Shown here piece after piece: positions 41,562 to 50,224 of a stretch of 64,000 bases of DNA. Made by a program: the position numbers and the translations under genes. The notes below the pieces were generated by a model, which saw only the letters and a list, made by a program, of their open reading frames with translations, made no database searches and was not told the origin of the DNA. The DNA comes from Scatosoma sp045644545 (lineage in GTDB: Bacteria > Bacillota > Clostridia > Christensenellales > Borkfalkiaceae). Location of the stretch: contig JAZRHC010000004.1 of assembly GCA_045644545.1 (NCBI GenBank), positions 1 to 64,000 of the forward strand, read 5' to 3'. The number at the start of each line of letters is the position of its first letter. Position 1 is the first letter of the stretch.

Positions 41562-42218
41562 ATGTCCTTTTTTTCCAATTTCCAATCGGATAGATGCCCC
41601 GGTCAGTTTACGGGCAACCCGATAAACGGTTTGACGGAAAAGGTTTGTATTCAAGTGGAGAAAATTTTCGACGCTTGTATCCGTCAAACGCAAATTGATA
41701 ACTACGTTCTCACTCTTACCGACCTTACGCCCGCCAACCCTACATATCCTTTAACTTTTATCAGCGCAAGGTCGCTCACCGCGGAAGCGACGGTTTCCAA
41801 CCTCAATATCGACCGTCAAGCAGATAAGCATTGTGCCCGCGTGCAAGCTACGCTCACCATTCCCGTCGAGGTGCTCTACACCGACGCGAACGGCGTGGAA
41901 GGCACGGCGACGGCAAGCGTTTCCATCGTCGAAGACGTGCTTCTTTTCGTACCTGCCCCCTCCATTATGCCGTTTACGGTGAAAGGCGTGGTCAGCGTGG
42001 TTGCGCCCGAGGGTACGTTCGATCCCACGAACAACACCTTCGTCGTAAGTCTGTGCGCCACGGTGATCTTGAAGATCGCGATGCTCGTCGAGCTGCTCGT
42101 GCCGTCCTACGGCTATTGCGCGATCCCGCCTGCGCAGGAATTCTCGCAAGAGGTTTGCTCGGGATTCTTCGAGCTTCCGCTGTATCCGCAGGGGCGCGGC
42201 TGTAACTGTAAGGGATAA
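41562..42218 (+). CDS. Cysteine-containing protein, candidate spore coat component
   Basis: The 218-aa protein starts at 41562 after AGGAGG. It opens MSFFSNFQSDRCPGQFTGNP and GLTEKVCIQVEKIFDACIRQ, has a beta-rich core (ATLTIPVEVLYTDANGVEGT...SVSIVEDVLLFVP) and ends GRGCNCKG. Proteins with this KVCIQVEKIFDACIRQ pattern are common in spore-forming Clostridia as hypothetical genes. The core is reminiscent of SPOCS/DUF3794-type spore coat domains, but the match is weak. No signal peptide. The promoter and LysM neighbour argue for the coat; a terminator follows. Confidence 0.6.
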   Translation: MSFFSNFQSDRCPGQFTGNPINGLTEKVCIQVEKIFDACIRQTQIDNYVLTLTDLTPANPTYPLTFISARSLTAEATVSNLNIDRQADKHCARVQATLTIPVEVLYTDANGVEGTATASVSIVEDVLLFVPAPSIMPFTVKGVVSVVAPEGTFDPTNNTFVVSLCATVILKIAMLVELLVPSYGYCAIPPAQEFSQEVCSGFFELPLYPQGRGCNCKG

Positions 42219-42231
42219 CTTGTAAAATCCG

Positions 42232-42271
42232 AACGGGTCTTTTCCTTAAAAAGGAAAAGGCTCGTTTTTTT
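42232..42271 (+). terminator. Terminator after the coat-like gene
   Basis: AACGGGTCTTTTCCTT and AAGGAAAAGGCTCGTT pair around a short loop and a T run follows. Confidence 0.82.
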
Positions 42272-42273
42272 AC

Positions 42274-42302
42274 TTGCTTTTTTTTCGGGAGTTTGCTATA
42301 AT
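42274..42302 (+). promoter_or_regulatory. Sigma-A promoter giving a leaderless phosphoesterase mRNA
   Basis: TTGCTT (42274-42279), 17 bases, TATAAT (42297-42302); the start codon is at 42309, six bases later, with no ribosome site. Confidence 0.75.
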
Positions 42303-42308
42303 CGTGTT

Positions 42309-43004
42309 ATGAACGTTTACGCTATCAGCGATTTGCACTTATCCACCAACTCCAACAAGCCTATGGACGTGTTCGGCGGCAACTGGGAAGGGCATTTCGA
42401 AAAAATTAAAAGCGACTGGCTGGAAAAAGTACAGCCCGAGGATATCGTGCTCATTTCGGGGGATATCAGCTGGGCTATGAAAATGGACGCCGCACTTGAC
42501 GACTTAAAACAGCTTGCCCCGCTTCCCGGGCGCAAGGTGTTTATCCGCGGAAATCACGATTATTGGTGGAACGGCATCACCAAGCTTCGCGATAACGCGC
42601 CCGATCAAAGCTTTTATTTTTTGCAGACGGACGCGGTGCGCATAGGCGAGTTCGTGATCGTGGGCTCGCGCGGTTGGTCGTGCCCCGACTCGCCTGAGTT
42701 TACCGAGCGGGATAAAAAGCTCTACGTGCGCGAAGCGGAACGCTTCCGCCTTGCCTTTAAGGACGGCGAACGGCTGAAACGAGAAGGGGATAAGCTGATT
42801 GCAATGATCCACTACCCGCCGTTCACGGCGAAGGGGGAGGACACGCTGTTCACCCAGCTTTTCGAAGAAAACGGAGTGGAAAAGGCGGTGTTCGGGCATA
42901 TTCACGGCGCGCCCTACTTTCCGCTCAAAACGCAAAAAAACGGCGTGGAATATATCCTCGCTTCCTGCGATAAGCTTCAATTCAAGCTCGTAAAAATTTA
43001 TTGA
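42309..43004 (+). CDS. Calcineurin-like metallophosphoesterase
   Basis: The 231-aa cytoplasmic enzyme carries the full two-metal phosphoesterase set: DLHL (Asp8, His10), GDISWAM, GNHDYWW, a single His in MIHYPP and GHIHG. The start is fixed by the family, whose first metal ligand lies eight residues in. The natural substrate cannot be read from sequence; this group (YkuE/YpsA-neighbour-like predicted phosphohydrolases) has few characterised members. It has its own promoter and apparently no untranslated leader. Confidence 0.88.
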   Translation: MNVYAISDLHLSTNSNKPMDVFGGNWEGHFEKIKSDWLEKVQPEDIVLISGDISWAMKMDAALDDLKQLAPLPGRKVFIRGNHDYWWNGITKLRDNAPDQSFYFLQTDAVRIGEFVIVGSRGWSCPDSPEFTERDKKLYVREAERFRLAFKDGERLKREGDKLIAMIHYPPFTAKGEDTLFTQLFEENGVEKAVFGHIHGAPYFPLKTQKNGVEYILASCDKLQFKLVKIY

Positions 43005-43027
43005 CGGATTTACTAAATACGCCGCGG

Positions 43028-43061
43028 AATCCTTTACAAGGATTTCGAAATATGGTATAAT
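43028..43061 (+). promoter_or_regulatory. pyr operon promoter with palindromic operator
   Basis: TTTACA (43033-43038) and TATAAT (43056-43061) are 17 bases apart. A perfect inverted repeat AATCCTT-TAC-AAGGATT (43028-43044) covers the -35, so a bound repressor would block RNA polymerase. No PyrR-type attenuator is visible in the 40-base leader. Confidence 0.65.
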
Positions 43062-43103
43062 TTAAAGTTGAAAAAACGAAAATTTACGCACGGGAGATAA
43101 TCA

Positions 43104-44042
43104 ATGCTGAACAGAAAAGATCTATTAGGGCTTATCGACGCGAGCAAAGAGGAAATCACCGAGATCCTCGACCTTGCCGAAGAGTTCAAACAGCGCATAA
43201 AGCGCGGCGAAAAAAAGCTCGACAGATTGTCGGGCAAAACGGTGACCGTTCTCTTTTACGAAAACAGTACGCGTACTCGAACGAGCTTCGAGCAGGCGGC
43301 GAAATACCTCGGCGCGACGACGATCAATATCGCCGCGGGCACTTCGTCGGTGGCTAAGGGCGAAACGCTCGTCGATACGGGCAAAACCTTAGACGCGCAG
43401 AAAAACGATTTTATCGTAATGCGCCATCCGATGGGCGGCGCGCCGTATCTTTTGGCAAAGACGGTGAAAGCGGGCGTTCTGAACGCGGGCGACGGTATGA
43501 ACGAGCACCCCACGCAAGCGCTTTTGGATATGCTCACGATGCGGGAGACCTTCGGCAGATTAGAAGGGCTGAAAGTCGCGATTCTCGGGGATATCAAGCA
43601 CTCGCGCGTGGCGAAGTCCAACCTGTTCGGATTAAAGACGATGGGCGCGGAAGTGAGAATGTTTGCACCCGAAACGCTGATTCCTAAGGGAATGGACAAG
43701 CTCGGCGCAAAGCTTTGTTCGTCGAGAGAAGAAGCGGTGAAGGGCGCGGACGTCGTGATGGGGCTTAGAATTCAGCTCGAACGCCAACAGGCGGGCAATT
43801 TCCCGTCGCTTGGCGAATACGCGGCGAACTACGGCGTTGACGAAAAGGTGTTCGCGCTTGCCAAGCCCAACGCGATCATTCTCCACCCCGGTCCCGTGAA
43901 CAGGGGCGTGGAGCTTACGAGCGGGATTATCGATCACGAAAGAAGCCGCATTGAAGATCAAGTGCTTTCGGGCGTTGCGGTGCGTATGGCGGCGCTCACC
44001 TTATTGAACGAAGCGAGAAACAACGGGGAGGCGACGAAATGA
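43104..44042 (+). CDS. pyrB: Aspartate carbamoyltransferase catalytic subunit
   Basis: PyrB joins carbamoyl phosphate and aspartate to give carbamoyl-aspartate, the first committed step to UMP. The 312-aa protein has the carbamoyl-phosphate motif STRTR (FYENSTRTRTSFE), MRHPMGGAPYLLAK and the HPTQALLDMLT signature, and a late HPGPVNRG. GGGAGA precedes the start. No regulatory PyrI gene follows, so it is probably the trimeric unregulated form. First gene of pyrBCFKDE; it overlaps pyrC by four bases. Confidence 0.96.
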   Translation: MLNRKDLLGLIDASKEEITEILDLAEEFKQRIKRGEKKLDRLSGKTVTVLFYENSTRTRTSFEQAAKYLGATTINIAAGTSSVAKGETLVDTGKTLDAQKNDFIVMRHPMGGAPYLLAKTVKAGVLNAGDGMNEHPTQALLDMLTMRETFGRLEGLKVAILGDIKHSRVAKSNLFGLKTMGAEVRMFAPETLIPKGMDKLGAKLCSSREEAVKGADVVMGLRIQLERQQAGNFPSLGEYAANYGVDEKVFALAKPNAIILHPGPVNRGVELTSGIIDHERSRIEDQVLSGVAVRMAALTLLNEARNNGEATK

Positions 44043-45394
44043 TTATAAGAGGCGGTAACGTCGTTTTTAAAAACGGCGTAGAAAAAAAGGATATTTTAGT
44101 CAAGAACGGCAAAATTCAAAAGATCGCGGACTATATCCCCGCGGACGGCGACGAGGAAATTAACGCCGAGGGTTTGCATGTATTCCCCGGGCTGATTGAT
44201 ATGCACGTGCATTTGCGCGAGCCGGGATTTGAGAGAAAGGAAGATATCGAAAGCGGCGCGAAGGCGGCGGTCAAGGGCGGGTTTACGCAGATTTGCTGTA
44301 TGCCCAACACCAACCCCGTGCTCGATAATAAAGTGGCGGTGAGCTACGTGAAGTATCGCGGAAAGGAAGTGGGGCTTTGCAAAATTCACCCTATCGGCGC
44401 GATCACGAAAGGCGAAAAGGGCGAAGAAATGGCGGCGATCGCGAGTATGAAAAAGGCGGGCGCGGTCGCGATTTCCGACGACGGCGTAGCGGTGAAGAAC
44501 GCGCGGTTGATGCGCCTTGCGATGGAGTACGCGAAGGGTTTTGGAATCAAATGCCTTTGCCATTGTGAGGATAAAGACCTCGTAGACGGCGGCGTGGTGC
44601 ACGAGGGCTTGAACGCGACGATCGCGGGCTTGAAAGGAATTCCCCGCGCGGCGGAGGACGTGATTATCGCCCGTGAAATTTCCCTTGCGGAAACGTTGGA
44701 TACGCCCGTGCATATCTGTCACGTTTCGACGTATAGCGGCGTGAGAATGATTCGCGACGCGAAAAAAGCGGGAATCAAGGTCACGGCGGAAACCTGTCCG
44801 CATTATTTCGCGGCGACCGACGAGATTATTTTGGGATACGATACGAACACGAAGGTGAATCCGCCTATCCGCGAAGAGATCGACAAACAGGCGATCCTGG
44901 AAGGCTTGAAGGACGGCACGCTCGATTGTATCGTTACCGACCACGCGCCGCACCACGCAGACGATAAAAACGTCGAGTATAACCTCGCGGCGTTCGGGAT
45001 CAGCGGAATCGAAACCTCGTTCGGGTTCGCAATCACCTATTTATATAAGGCGGGCGTGTTGACTCTGCCCGAGCTTGCGGAAAGAATGTCGTATAATCCC
45101 GCGAAGATTTTAGGGCTCGAAGGCGGCGAGATCAAGGAAGGCGAGGTCGCGGACTTCGCGATCGCTTCCCTCGACGAGGAATGGACGGTGGACAGCTCGA
45201 AATTCCTTTCCAAGGGCAAAAACACTCCGTTCAACGGCTATACATTAAACGGAGTCGTGAAATATACGATCGTGGACGGCGAAGTGAAATACGGCGAAAG
45301 CGCGCTCGCGCAAAAGGAAGGCTCGAAAACCAAGACCATTCGCGTTTGCGGAGTAAAAATGAAGGATAAAGAAGAAACGAAAGAGGAGAAATGA
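44039..45394 (+). CDS. pyrC: Dihydroorotase
   Basis: PyrC cyclises carbamoyl-aspartate to dihydroorotate. The 451-aa protein is a type I dihydroorotase with the zinc motif DMHVHLREPG, a metal-bridging-lysine region followed by CHCEDKDLV, HICHVS and the catalytic Asp in IVTDHAPHH. The start codon overlaps the pyrB stop (ATGA), and its own stop overlaps pyrF, a sign of tight coupling. The final 20 residues are a charged tail. Confidence 0.96.
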   Translation: MIIRGGNVVFKNGVEKKDILVKNGKIQKIADYIPADGDEEINAEGLHVFPGLIDMHVHLREPGFERKEDIESGAKAAVKGGFTQICCMPNTNPVLDNKVAVSYVKYRGKEVGLCKIHPIGAITKGEKGEEMAAIASMKKAGAVAISDDGVAVKNARLMRLAMEYAKGFGIKCLCHCEDKDLVDGGVVHEGLNATIAGLKGIPRAAEDVIIAREISLAETLDTPVHICHVSTYSGVRMIRDAKKAGIKVTAETCPHYFAATDEIILGYDTNTKVNPPIREEIDKQAILEGLKDGTLDCIVTDHAPHHADDKNVEYNLAAFGISGIETSFGFAITYLYKAGVLTLPELAERMSYNPAKILGLEGGEIKEGEVADFAIASLDEEWTVDSSKFLSKGKNTPFNGYTLNGVVKYTIVDGEVKYGESALAQKEGSKTKTIRVCGVKMKDKEETKEEK

Positions 45395-46305
45395 TTATGA
45401 TTACCGATCAACTTATCGAAAAAATTATCGCGTTGCAAAATCCCACCTGCGTGGGGCTCGACACCTTGTTCGACTACCTGCCCGACGATATGAAGGCGGG
45501 CGTTACCACCTTCGAAGGGGCGGCGGAACGCATTTTCGATTTCAATAAAAAACTTATCGATACCTTGAAAGATCTTATTCCGTCCGTAAAGGTGCAGATC
45601 GCGTATTACGAAATGTACGGCGTGGCGGGTATGAAAGCGTTTGAAGAAACGCTGAAATACGCGGCGGAGAAAGGGCTCGTCGTGATCGCGGACGCAAAGC
45701 GCAACGATATCGGCTCTACGGCTTCGTGCTACGCAAAGACCTTCCTTGGGGAAACGGCGGTGGGAGAAGCCGCTTATAAGCCTTTCCCCGCGGACTACGT
45801 GACGGTAAACGGGTATTTGGGCACGGACGGGATCGCGCCGTTCGTCGAACAATGCGAAAAGAACGATAAAGGTATTTTCGTGCTCGTGAAAACCTCGAAT
45901 CCGTCGAGCGGGGAACTGCAAAACCTCGTGCTCGAAAACGGCAAAACTGTCTACGAATATATGGGCGGGCTCGTGGAAAAATGGGGCGAAAGCACGATCG
46001 GGAAATACGGCTATTCCGCCGTTGGCGCGGTGGTCGGCGCAACGCACCCGCAAGAGGCGGCGCGGCTTCGCGAAGTGTTGCCACACACCTTCTTTTTGAT
46101 CCCCGGCTACGGCGCGCAGGGCGGAAACGCGGAAATGCTGAAAAGCTGTTTCGGCGCGAACGGACTCGGCGGCGTGGTGAACAACTCGCGCGGGATCTTG
46201 TGCGCGTATAAAAAGCTCGGCGGCACGTACTACGAGGCGGCGAAGGCGGCGACGATCGCGATGCAAAAAGACCTTTCGAGCGTGATCGGCAAGATGGGAA
46301 AATAA
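45391..46305 (+). CDS. pyrF: Orotidine 5'-phosphate decarboxylase (type 2)
   Basis: PyrF makes UMP from OMP. The 304-aa length and the catalytic DAKRND motif (VVIADAKRNDIGST) place it in the longer type 2 subfamily. PGYGAQGG near the C-terminus binds phosphate. A second ATG two codons on (45397) is an alternative start. The gene overlaps pyrC by four bases and lies 13 bases before pyrK. Confidence 0.95.
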   Translation: MIMITDQLIEKIIALQNPTCVGLDTLFDYLPDDMKAGVTTFEGAAERIFDFNKKLIDTLKDLIPSVKVQIAYYEMYGVAGMKAFEETLKYAAEKGLVVIADAKRNDIGSTASCYAKTFLGETAVGEAAYKPFPADYVTVNGYLGTDGIAPFVEQCEKNDKGIFVLVKTSNPSSGELQNLVLENGKTVYEYMGGLVEKWGESTIGKYGYSAVGAVVGATHPQEAARLREVLPHTFFLIPGYGAQGGNAEMLKSCFGANGLGGVVNNSRGILCAYKKLGGTYYEAAKAATIAMQKDLSSVIGKMGK

Positions 46306-46318
46306 AGGAGTATTCGTT

Positions 46319-47074
46319 ATGCGGGATTACGAAGCGGTAATCGTAGAAAATAAGCAAATTGCCGACAATATTTGTTCGGTGACCTTTCGTCTGCCCGAAG
46401 CGGCGAGCGTTCGTTGCGGACAGTTCGGGGATATCGCCGTCGGCGGCACGCATCTTTTGCGCCGTCCGATCGCGATTTGCAAGGTGGACGGAAACGAAGT
46501 GACTTTTTGCTATCAAGTGAAAGGAGAAGGCACGCAAAAGCTCAAAACGATGGAGGCAGGTACGAGAGTAAACGTGTTAATGCCGCTCGGAAACGGGTTT
46601 TTCGTGGACGAAAAAGAAACTAAGGTCGCCCTCGTGGGCGGCGGGGTCGGCATCTTTCCTCTGATCTCGGTTTTGAGAGAATATCTCGGCAAAAAGGATA
46701 TCTCGGCGTATATCGGGTTTAGAAATAAAGGCGCGGTGTGCGGGCTGGAAGAATTCCAAAAAGCGGATAAATTCGTCGCGGTGACCGACGACGGGAGCTA
46801 CGGAGAAAAAATGAATTCCGTACAGGCGTTCGCGGAAGATTTGAAAAAGGGCAACCGCCCCGACGTGGTGCTCTCCTGCGGACCTACGCCTATGCTCCGC
46901 GCGCTTAAAAAGCTCGTCGAGGAAGAAAATATTCCTTGCTACGTATCTTTGGAAGAGCGTATGGGGTGCGGGATCGGCGCGTGCCTCGTGTGCGTGTGCA
47001 ACTTGACCAATGGCGAGCACGCGCGTGTGTGCAAAGACGGACCCGTATTTAACGTAAAGGAAATAAATTTCTAA
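46319..47074 (+). CDS. pyrK: Dihydroorotate dehydrogenase electron-transfer subunit
   Basis: PyrK is the FAD and [2Fe-2S] subunit that lets PyrD (type 1B) use NAD. The 251-aa protein has a flavin-binding barrel (LLRRPIAICKV), a nucleotide-binding segment VGGGVGIFPL, and a cysteine cluster in MGCGIGACLVCVC plus a later Cys in ARVCKDGPVF. AAAGGAG precedes the start. It is separated from pyrD by an unusual 143-base gap. Confidence 0.95.
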   Translation: MRDYEAVIVENKQIADNICSVTFRLPEAASVRCGQFGDIAVGGTHLLRRPIAICKVDGNEVTFCYQVKGEGTQKLKTMEAGTRVNVLMPLGNGFFVDEKETKVALVGGGVGIFPLISVLREYLGKKDISAYIGFRNKGAVCGLEEFQKADKFVAVTDDGSYGEKMNSVQAFAEDLKKGNRPDVVLSCGPTPMLRALKKLVEEENIPCYVSLEERMGCGIGACLVCVCNLTNGEHARVCKDGPVFNVKEINF

Positions 47075-47217
47075 ACGCGTATCTTCGTCGCAAAAGTGCG
47101 TTGCGGCTACGTTTTTCTCGGTCGCGTACCTTTCGTACGCTTCCGTCGAAAAGCCTCCCGCGCCTTCTTTTGCTCGTATCTCCGCGTTTTAACGTAAAAC
47201 AATAAAGAGGAAAAACT
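47075..47217 (+). other. Structured pyrK-pyrD intergenic element
   Basis: Within an otherwise tightly packed operon this 143-base gap holds GCGTAC-CTTTC-GTACGC (near 47126-47142), which folds as a six-bp hairpin, and partial repeats CGTATCTTCG (47079) and CGTATCTCCGCG (47178). No promoter or terminator is evident. It looks like a small inserted intergenic element. Confidence 0.4.
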
Positions 47218-48135
47218 ATGGCAAACTTATCGGTAAATCTTTGCGGTATACAACTGAAAAACCCCGTGATCGCGGCTTCGGGAACGTTCGGCTTCGGTCG
47301 GGAATATAACGAGCTCTACGATATCGGGCAGATCGGCGGCGTGTCTACGAAGGGCTTAACCTTAGAGCCCCGCCTCGGCAATCCCACCCCCCGTATCGCG
47401 GAAAGCAGAGGGGTGATCTTAAACGCCGTCGGGCTTCAAAACCCCGGCGTGGAGCATTTTATTTCTTGCGATCTCGACTGGCTGAAATCAACGGGCACGA
47501 AGGTGATCGCGAACGTGGCGGGCAAAACGCTGGACGATTACAAAAATATCTGCGAAAAGCTCGACGGGCTGGTGGATATGGTCGAGCTGAACATTTCCTG
47601 CCCCAACGTTAGAAGTGGCGGTATGGCGTTTGGCATCAAGCCCGAAACGGTGGAAGAAGTCACCCGCTACGCGAAAAGCGGCTTAAAAAAGACCCCGCTG
47701 ATGGTCAAGCTTTCCCCGAACGTGGAAAGTATCGCGACCAACGCTTTGGCGGCGCAAAAGGGCGGCGCGGACTGCGTGTCGCTCATCAACACGCTCACGG
47801 GTATGGCGATCGATATCGAGCGGCGCAAGCCTATTATCGCAAACAACACGGGCGGCGTTTCGGGCGCGGGCGTAAAGCCGATCGCGGTGAGAATGGTCTA
47901 CGAGGTTTCGCAGGCGGTGGAAATTCCCGTCGTCGGTATGGGCGGGATCACTTGCGCGGAGGACGCGATCGAATTTTTGATGGCGGGCGTAACCGCCGTA
48001 CAGGTCGGCACGGCGAACTTCACCGATCCGTACGCAATGCCCAAGATCGTAAAAGGCTTGAACGATTGGTGCGATAAGCACGGCGTGGAAAGCGTAAGCG
48101 AGCTCACGGGCGCGCTTCAACTCAATCAAAGATAA
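47218..48135 (+). CDS. pyrD: Dihydroorotate dehydrogenase catalytic subunit (class 1B)
   Basis: PyrD oxidises dihydroorotate to orotate on FMN and pairs with PyrK. The 305-aa protein has ASGTFGFGREY, NISCPNVRSGG, the catalytic Cys-type active loop region typical of class 1, VKLSPN and the FMN phosphate motif GMGGITCAEDAIEFLMAG. AGAGGAAA precedes the ATG. Confidence 0.96.
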   Translation: MANLSVNLCGIQLKNPVIAASGTFGFGREYNELYDIGQIGGVSTKGLTLEPRLGNPTPRIAESRGVILNAVGLQNPGVEHFISCDLDWLKSTGTKVIANVAGKTLDDYKNICEKLDGLVDMVELNISCPNVRSGGMAFGIKPETVEEVTRYAKSGLKKTPLMVKLSPNVESIATNALAAQKGGADCVSLINTLTGMAIDIERRKPIIANNTGGVSGAGVKPIAVRMVYEVSQAVEIPVVGMGGITCAEDAIEFLMAGVTAVQVGTANFTDPYAMPKIVKGLNDWCDKHGVESVSELTGALQLNQR

Positions 48136-48155
48136 GTAAAAAAGGAGAAATTATT

Positions 48156-48815
48156 ATGGCACTTACCTACAAGGAAGAATTTATCCGCTTTATGGTCGAT
48201 AACGGCGTGTTGCGGTTCGGGGAATTTACCCTCAAAAGCGGCAGAAAAGCCCCGTATTTTATCAACACGGGGAACTACAAAACGGGCAAACAGCTCGCAA
48301 AGCTCGGCGAATACTACGCCGCCTGTATTGAAAATAACGCTCTTCAAGCGGAAACGCTCGTCGGCCCTGCGTATAAGGGGATTCCTCTGTCGGTAACGAC
48401 GGCGATCGCGCTGTTTAACGGCTACGGCAAAGAGCTTAATTATTGCTTCGACAGAAAAGAAGTGAAAGACCACGGCGAAGGCGGGCTTTTCGTTGGGAAA
48501 CAGCTCGAAGACGGCGAAAAAGTGATTATTATCGAGGACGTTATGACCTCGGGCAAAGCGCTCAGAGAAATTTTGCCCAAGCTCTCGGCGGCGGCGAACG
48601 TCAAGGTCGTGGGAATGATCATTTCCGTGGACAGAATGGAAAAGGCGTTAAACAGCGACCTTTCCGCGGTTGCCGAAGCGAAAAAAGAGTTCGGTATCGA
48701 CGTGTATTCCGTCGTGACGATGAACGACATTATCGACGCGATCGAAAAGGGCGTGATTGATTTTAAAGAACATTTGCCCGCGATGTACGAATATCGCAAG
48801 CAGTACGGCGCGTAA
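48156..48815 (+). CDS. pyrE: Orotate phosphoribosyltransferase
   Basis: PyrE adds PRPP-derived ribose phosphate to orotate, giving OMP for PyrF. The 219-aa protein has FTLKSGRKAPYFINTG, GPAYKGIPLSVTTA and the PRPP-binding motif VIIIEDVMTSGKAL. AAAGGAGA precedes the start. Last gene of the pyr operon; carbamoyl-phosphate synthase genes are not in the window. No clear terminator follows. Confidence 0.96.
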   Translation: MALTYKEEFIRFMVDNGVLRFGEFTLKSGRKAPYFINTGNYKTGKQLAKLGEYYAACIENNALQAETLVGPAYKGIPLSVTTAIALFNGYGKELNYCFDRKEVKDHGEGGLFVGKQLEDGEKVIIIEDVMTSGKALREILPKLSAAANVKVVGMIISVDRMEKALNSDLSAVAEAKKEFGIDVYSVVTMNDIIDAIEKGVIDFKEHLPAMYEYRKQYGA

Positions 48816-48984
48816 GATAATATCAGAACTTAAAAAATAAAAGATTCCCGCCGTTTAAATATCCGAAGGCGAATAAAAGGAACACGGCGCACAGGAACAT
48901 AAAGCCCGTAAAGGGTAAAAGATTTCGATTCATATTCTTATTTTGAGAAAAATAAAGGAATATGATACGGCAAAAAGGATTTTT

Positions 48985-49109
48985 ATGACGAAAATAACCA
49001 AAAACGAATTTGGAAAACTCGAAAACGGGGCTACCGTGTACGCGTTCACGCTTTCCGACGGGTTTTCTTTCGCGAGGATATTAACCTAGGCGGCGCTATC
49101 AATTCGGCA
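48985..49109 (+). pseudogene. galM: Remnant of an aldose 1-epimerase (galM) gene
   Basis: Translation from ATG 48985 gives MTKITKNEFGKLENGATVYA and then FTLSDGFSFARILT before a stop at 49087. This matches the N-terminus of galactose mutarotases. Restoring one base before the stop would continue as YGGAINSA, again GalM-like, ending at 49109. The rest of the gene is gone. With the 170 bases before it, which hold only an unconvincing 36-codon minus-strand frame, it fills the pyrE-trpS gap. Confidence 0.6.
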
Positions 49110-49126
49110 TAAAAAAGGAGTAAGTT

Positions 49127-50179
49127 ATGAAAAAAATTATTTTGACGGGCGACAGACCCTCGGGAAAATTGCATATCGGGCATTACGTGGGCTCGCTCAA
49201 ACGCCGCGTGGAACTGCAAAACAGCGGCGAATTCGATAAAATTTATATTATGATCGCGGACGCGCAAGCGCTTACGGATAACTTTGATAATCCCGAAAAG
49301 GTTCGCGCGAATATCACCGAGGTAGCGCTCGACTACCTCGCTTGTGGGATCGATCCGAATAAGTCCACCGTGTTCGTGCAATCGCACGTCGCGGAGCTCA
49401 CCGAGCTGACCTTCTATTATATGAATTTGGTCACGCTTGCGCGGCTCGAACGCAATCCCACCGTAAAAGCGGAAATCAAGCAGAAAAACTACGAGCTTTC
49501 CCTGCCGATGGGCTTTTTGACTTATCCCGTTTCGCAAACGGCGGATATCACGGCGTTTAAAGCGACGACCGTACCCGTCGGCGAAGACCAGCTTCCTATG
49601 CTCGAACAGGCGCGGGAGATCGTGAGAAGCTTTAATAATCTCTACGGCGAAACGCTCGTAGAGCCCAAAGCCGTGTTGCCCGAAAATAAATCTTGCTTGC
49701 GCCTTCCCGGCACGGACGGTATGGCGAAGATGAGTAAATCGCTTGGAAATTGTATTTATCTTTCCGATTCCGCGGACGAGATCAAACGCAAGGTTATGAG
49801 TATGTATACCGACCCCCACCATTTAAAAGTGACCGACCCCGGCGATACCGAGCATAACCCGACGTTTATTTATCTCGACGCGTTCGCGACTGACGATCAC
49901 TTCGCGCGATATTTGCCCGAATATCAAAATCTTGCCGAAATGAAAGCGCACTACGAGCGAGGCGGTTTGGGGGATATGAAGGTGAAAAAATTCCTCAACG
50001 CGGTGATGCAGGAAACCTTAGAGCCGATCAGAACCAAGCGCGAAGAGCTTGCAAAAGATATCCCCGCGATTTGGGATATGCTGTATAAAGGCAGCGAGGA
50101 AGCCAAAGCGGTGGCGGCGCAAACGCTTGCAGAAGTGAAAAAATCAATGCGTATTGATTATTTTGCGGATAGAAAATAA
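49127..50179 (+). CDS. trpS: Tryptophanyl-tRNA synthetase
   Basis: TrpS charges tRNA-Trp. The 350-aa class I synthetase has the HIGH motif (PSGKLHIGHYVGSL), the tryptophan-pocket segments TADAQALTD-like (MIADAQALTDNF) and the KMSKS loop (MAKMSKSLGN). AAAAGGAG precedes the start. No T-box leader is found upstream, only the galM remnant. A terminator follows. Confidence 0.96.
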   Translation: MKKIILTGDRPSGKLHIGHYVGSLKRRVELQNSGEFDKIYIMIADAQALTDNFDNPEKVRANITEVALDYLACGIDPNKSTVFVQSHVAELTELTFYYMNLVTLARLERNPTVKAEIKQKNYELSLPMGFLTYPVSQTADITAFKATTVPVGEDQLPMLEQAREIVRSFNNLYGETLVEPKAVLPENKSCLRLPGTDGMAKMSKSLGNCIYLSDSADEIKRKVMSMYTDPHHLKVTDPGDTEHNPTFIYLDAFATDDHFARYLPEYQNLAEMKAHYERGGLGDMKVKKFLNAVMQETLEPIRTKREELAKDIPAIWDMLYKGSEEAKAVAAQTLAEVKKSMRIDYFADRK

Positions 50180-50192
50180 AAATGAACGAATC

Positions 50193-50220
50193 AAAAAACG
50201 GGCAAACTTGCCCGTTTTTT
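50193..50220. terminator. Bidirectional terminator between trpS and the Lgt-like gene
   Basis: AAAAAACGGGCAA and the matching TTGCCCGTTTTTT form a perfect hairpin with A and T runs, usable by the convergent genes ending at 50179 (+) and 50225 (-). Confidence 0.88.
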
Positions 50221-50224
50221 GATT

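Noticed and set aside
48823..48933. 36-codon minus-strand frame with LLPFTGF and hydrophobic residues
   Set aside because: No ribosome site or promoter, and the LPFTG string lies at the N-terminus, so it is not a sortase signal.
48816..49126. T-box leader before trpS (also looked for before proS, 51741-51912)
   Set aside because: No specifier stem, no AGGGTGGNACCGCG-like T-box sequence and no terminator/antiterminator pair.
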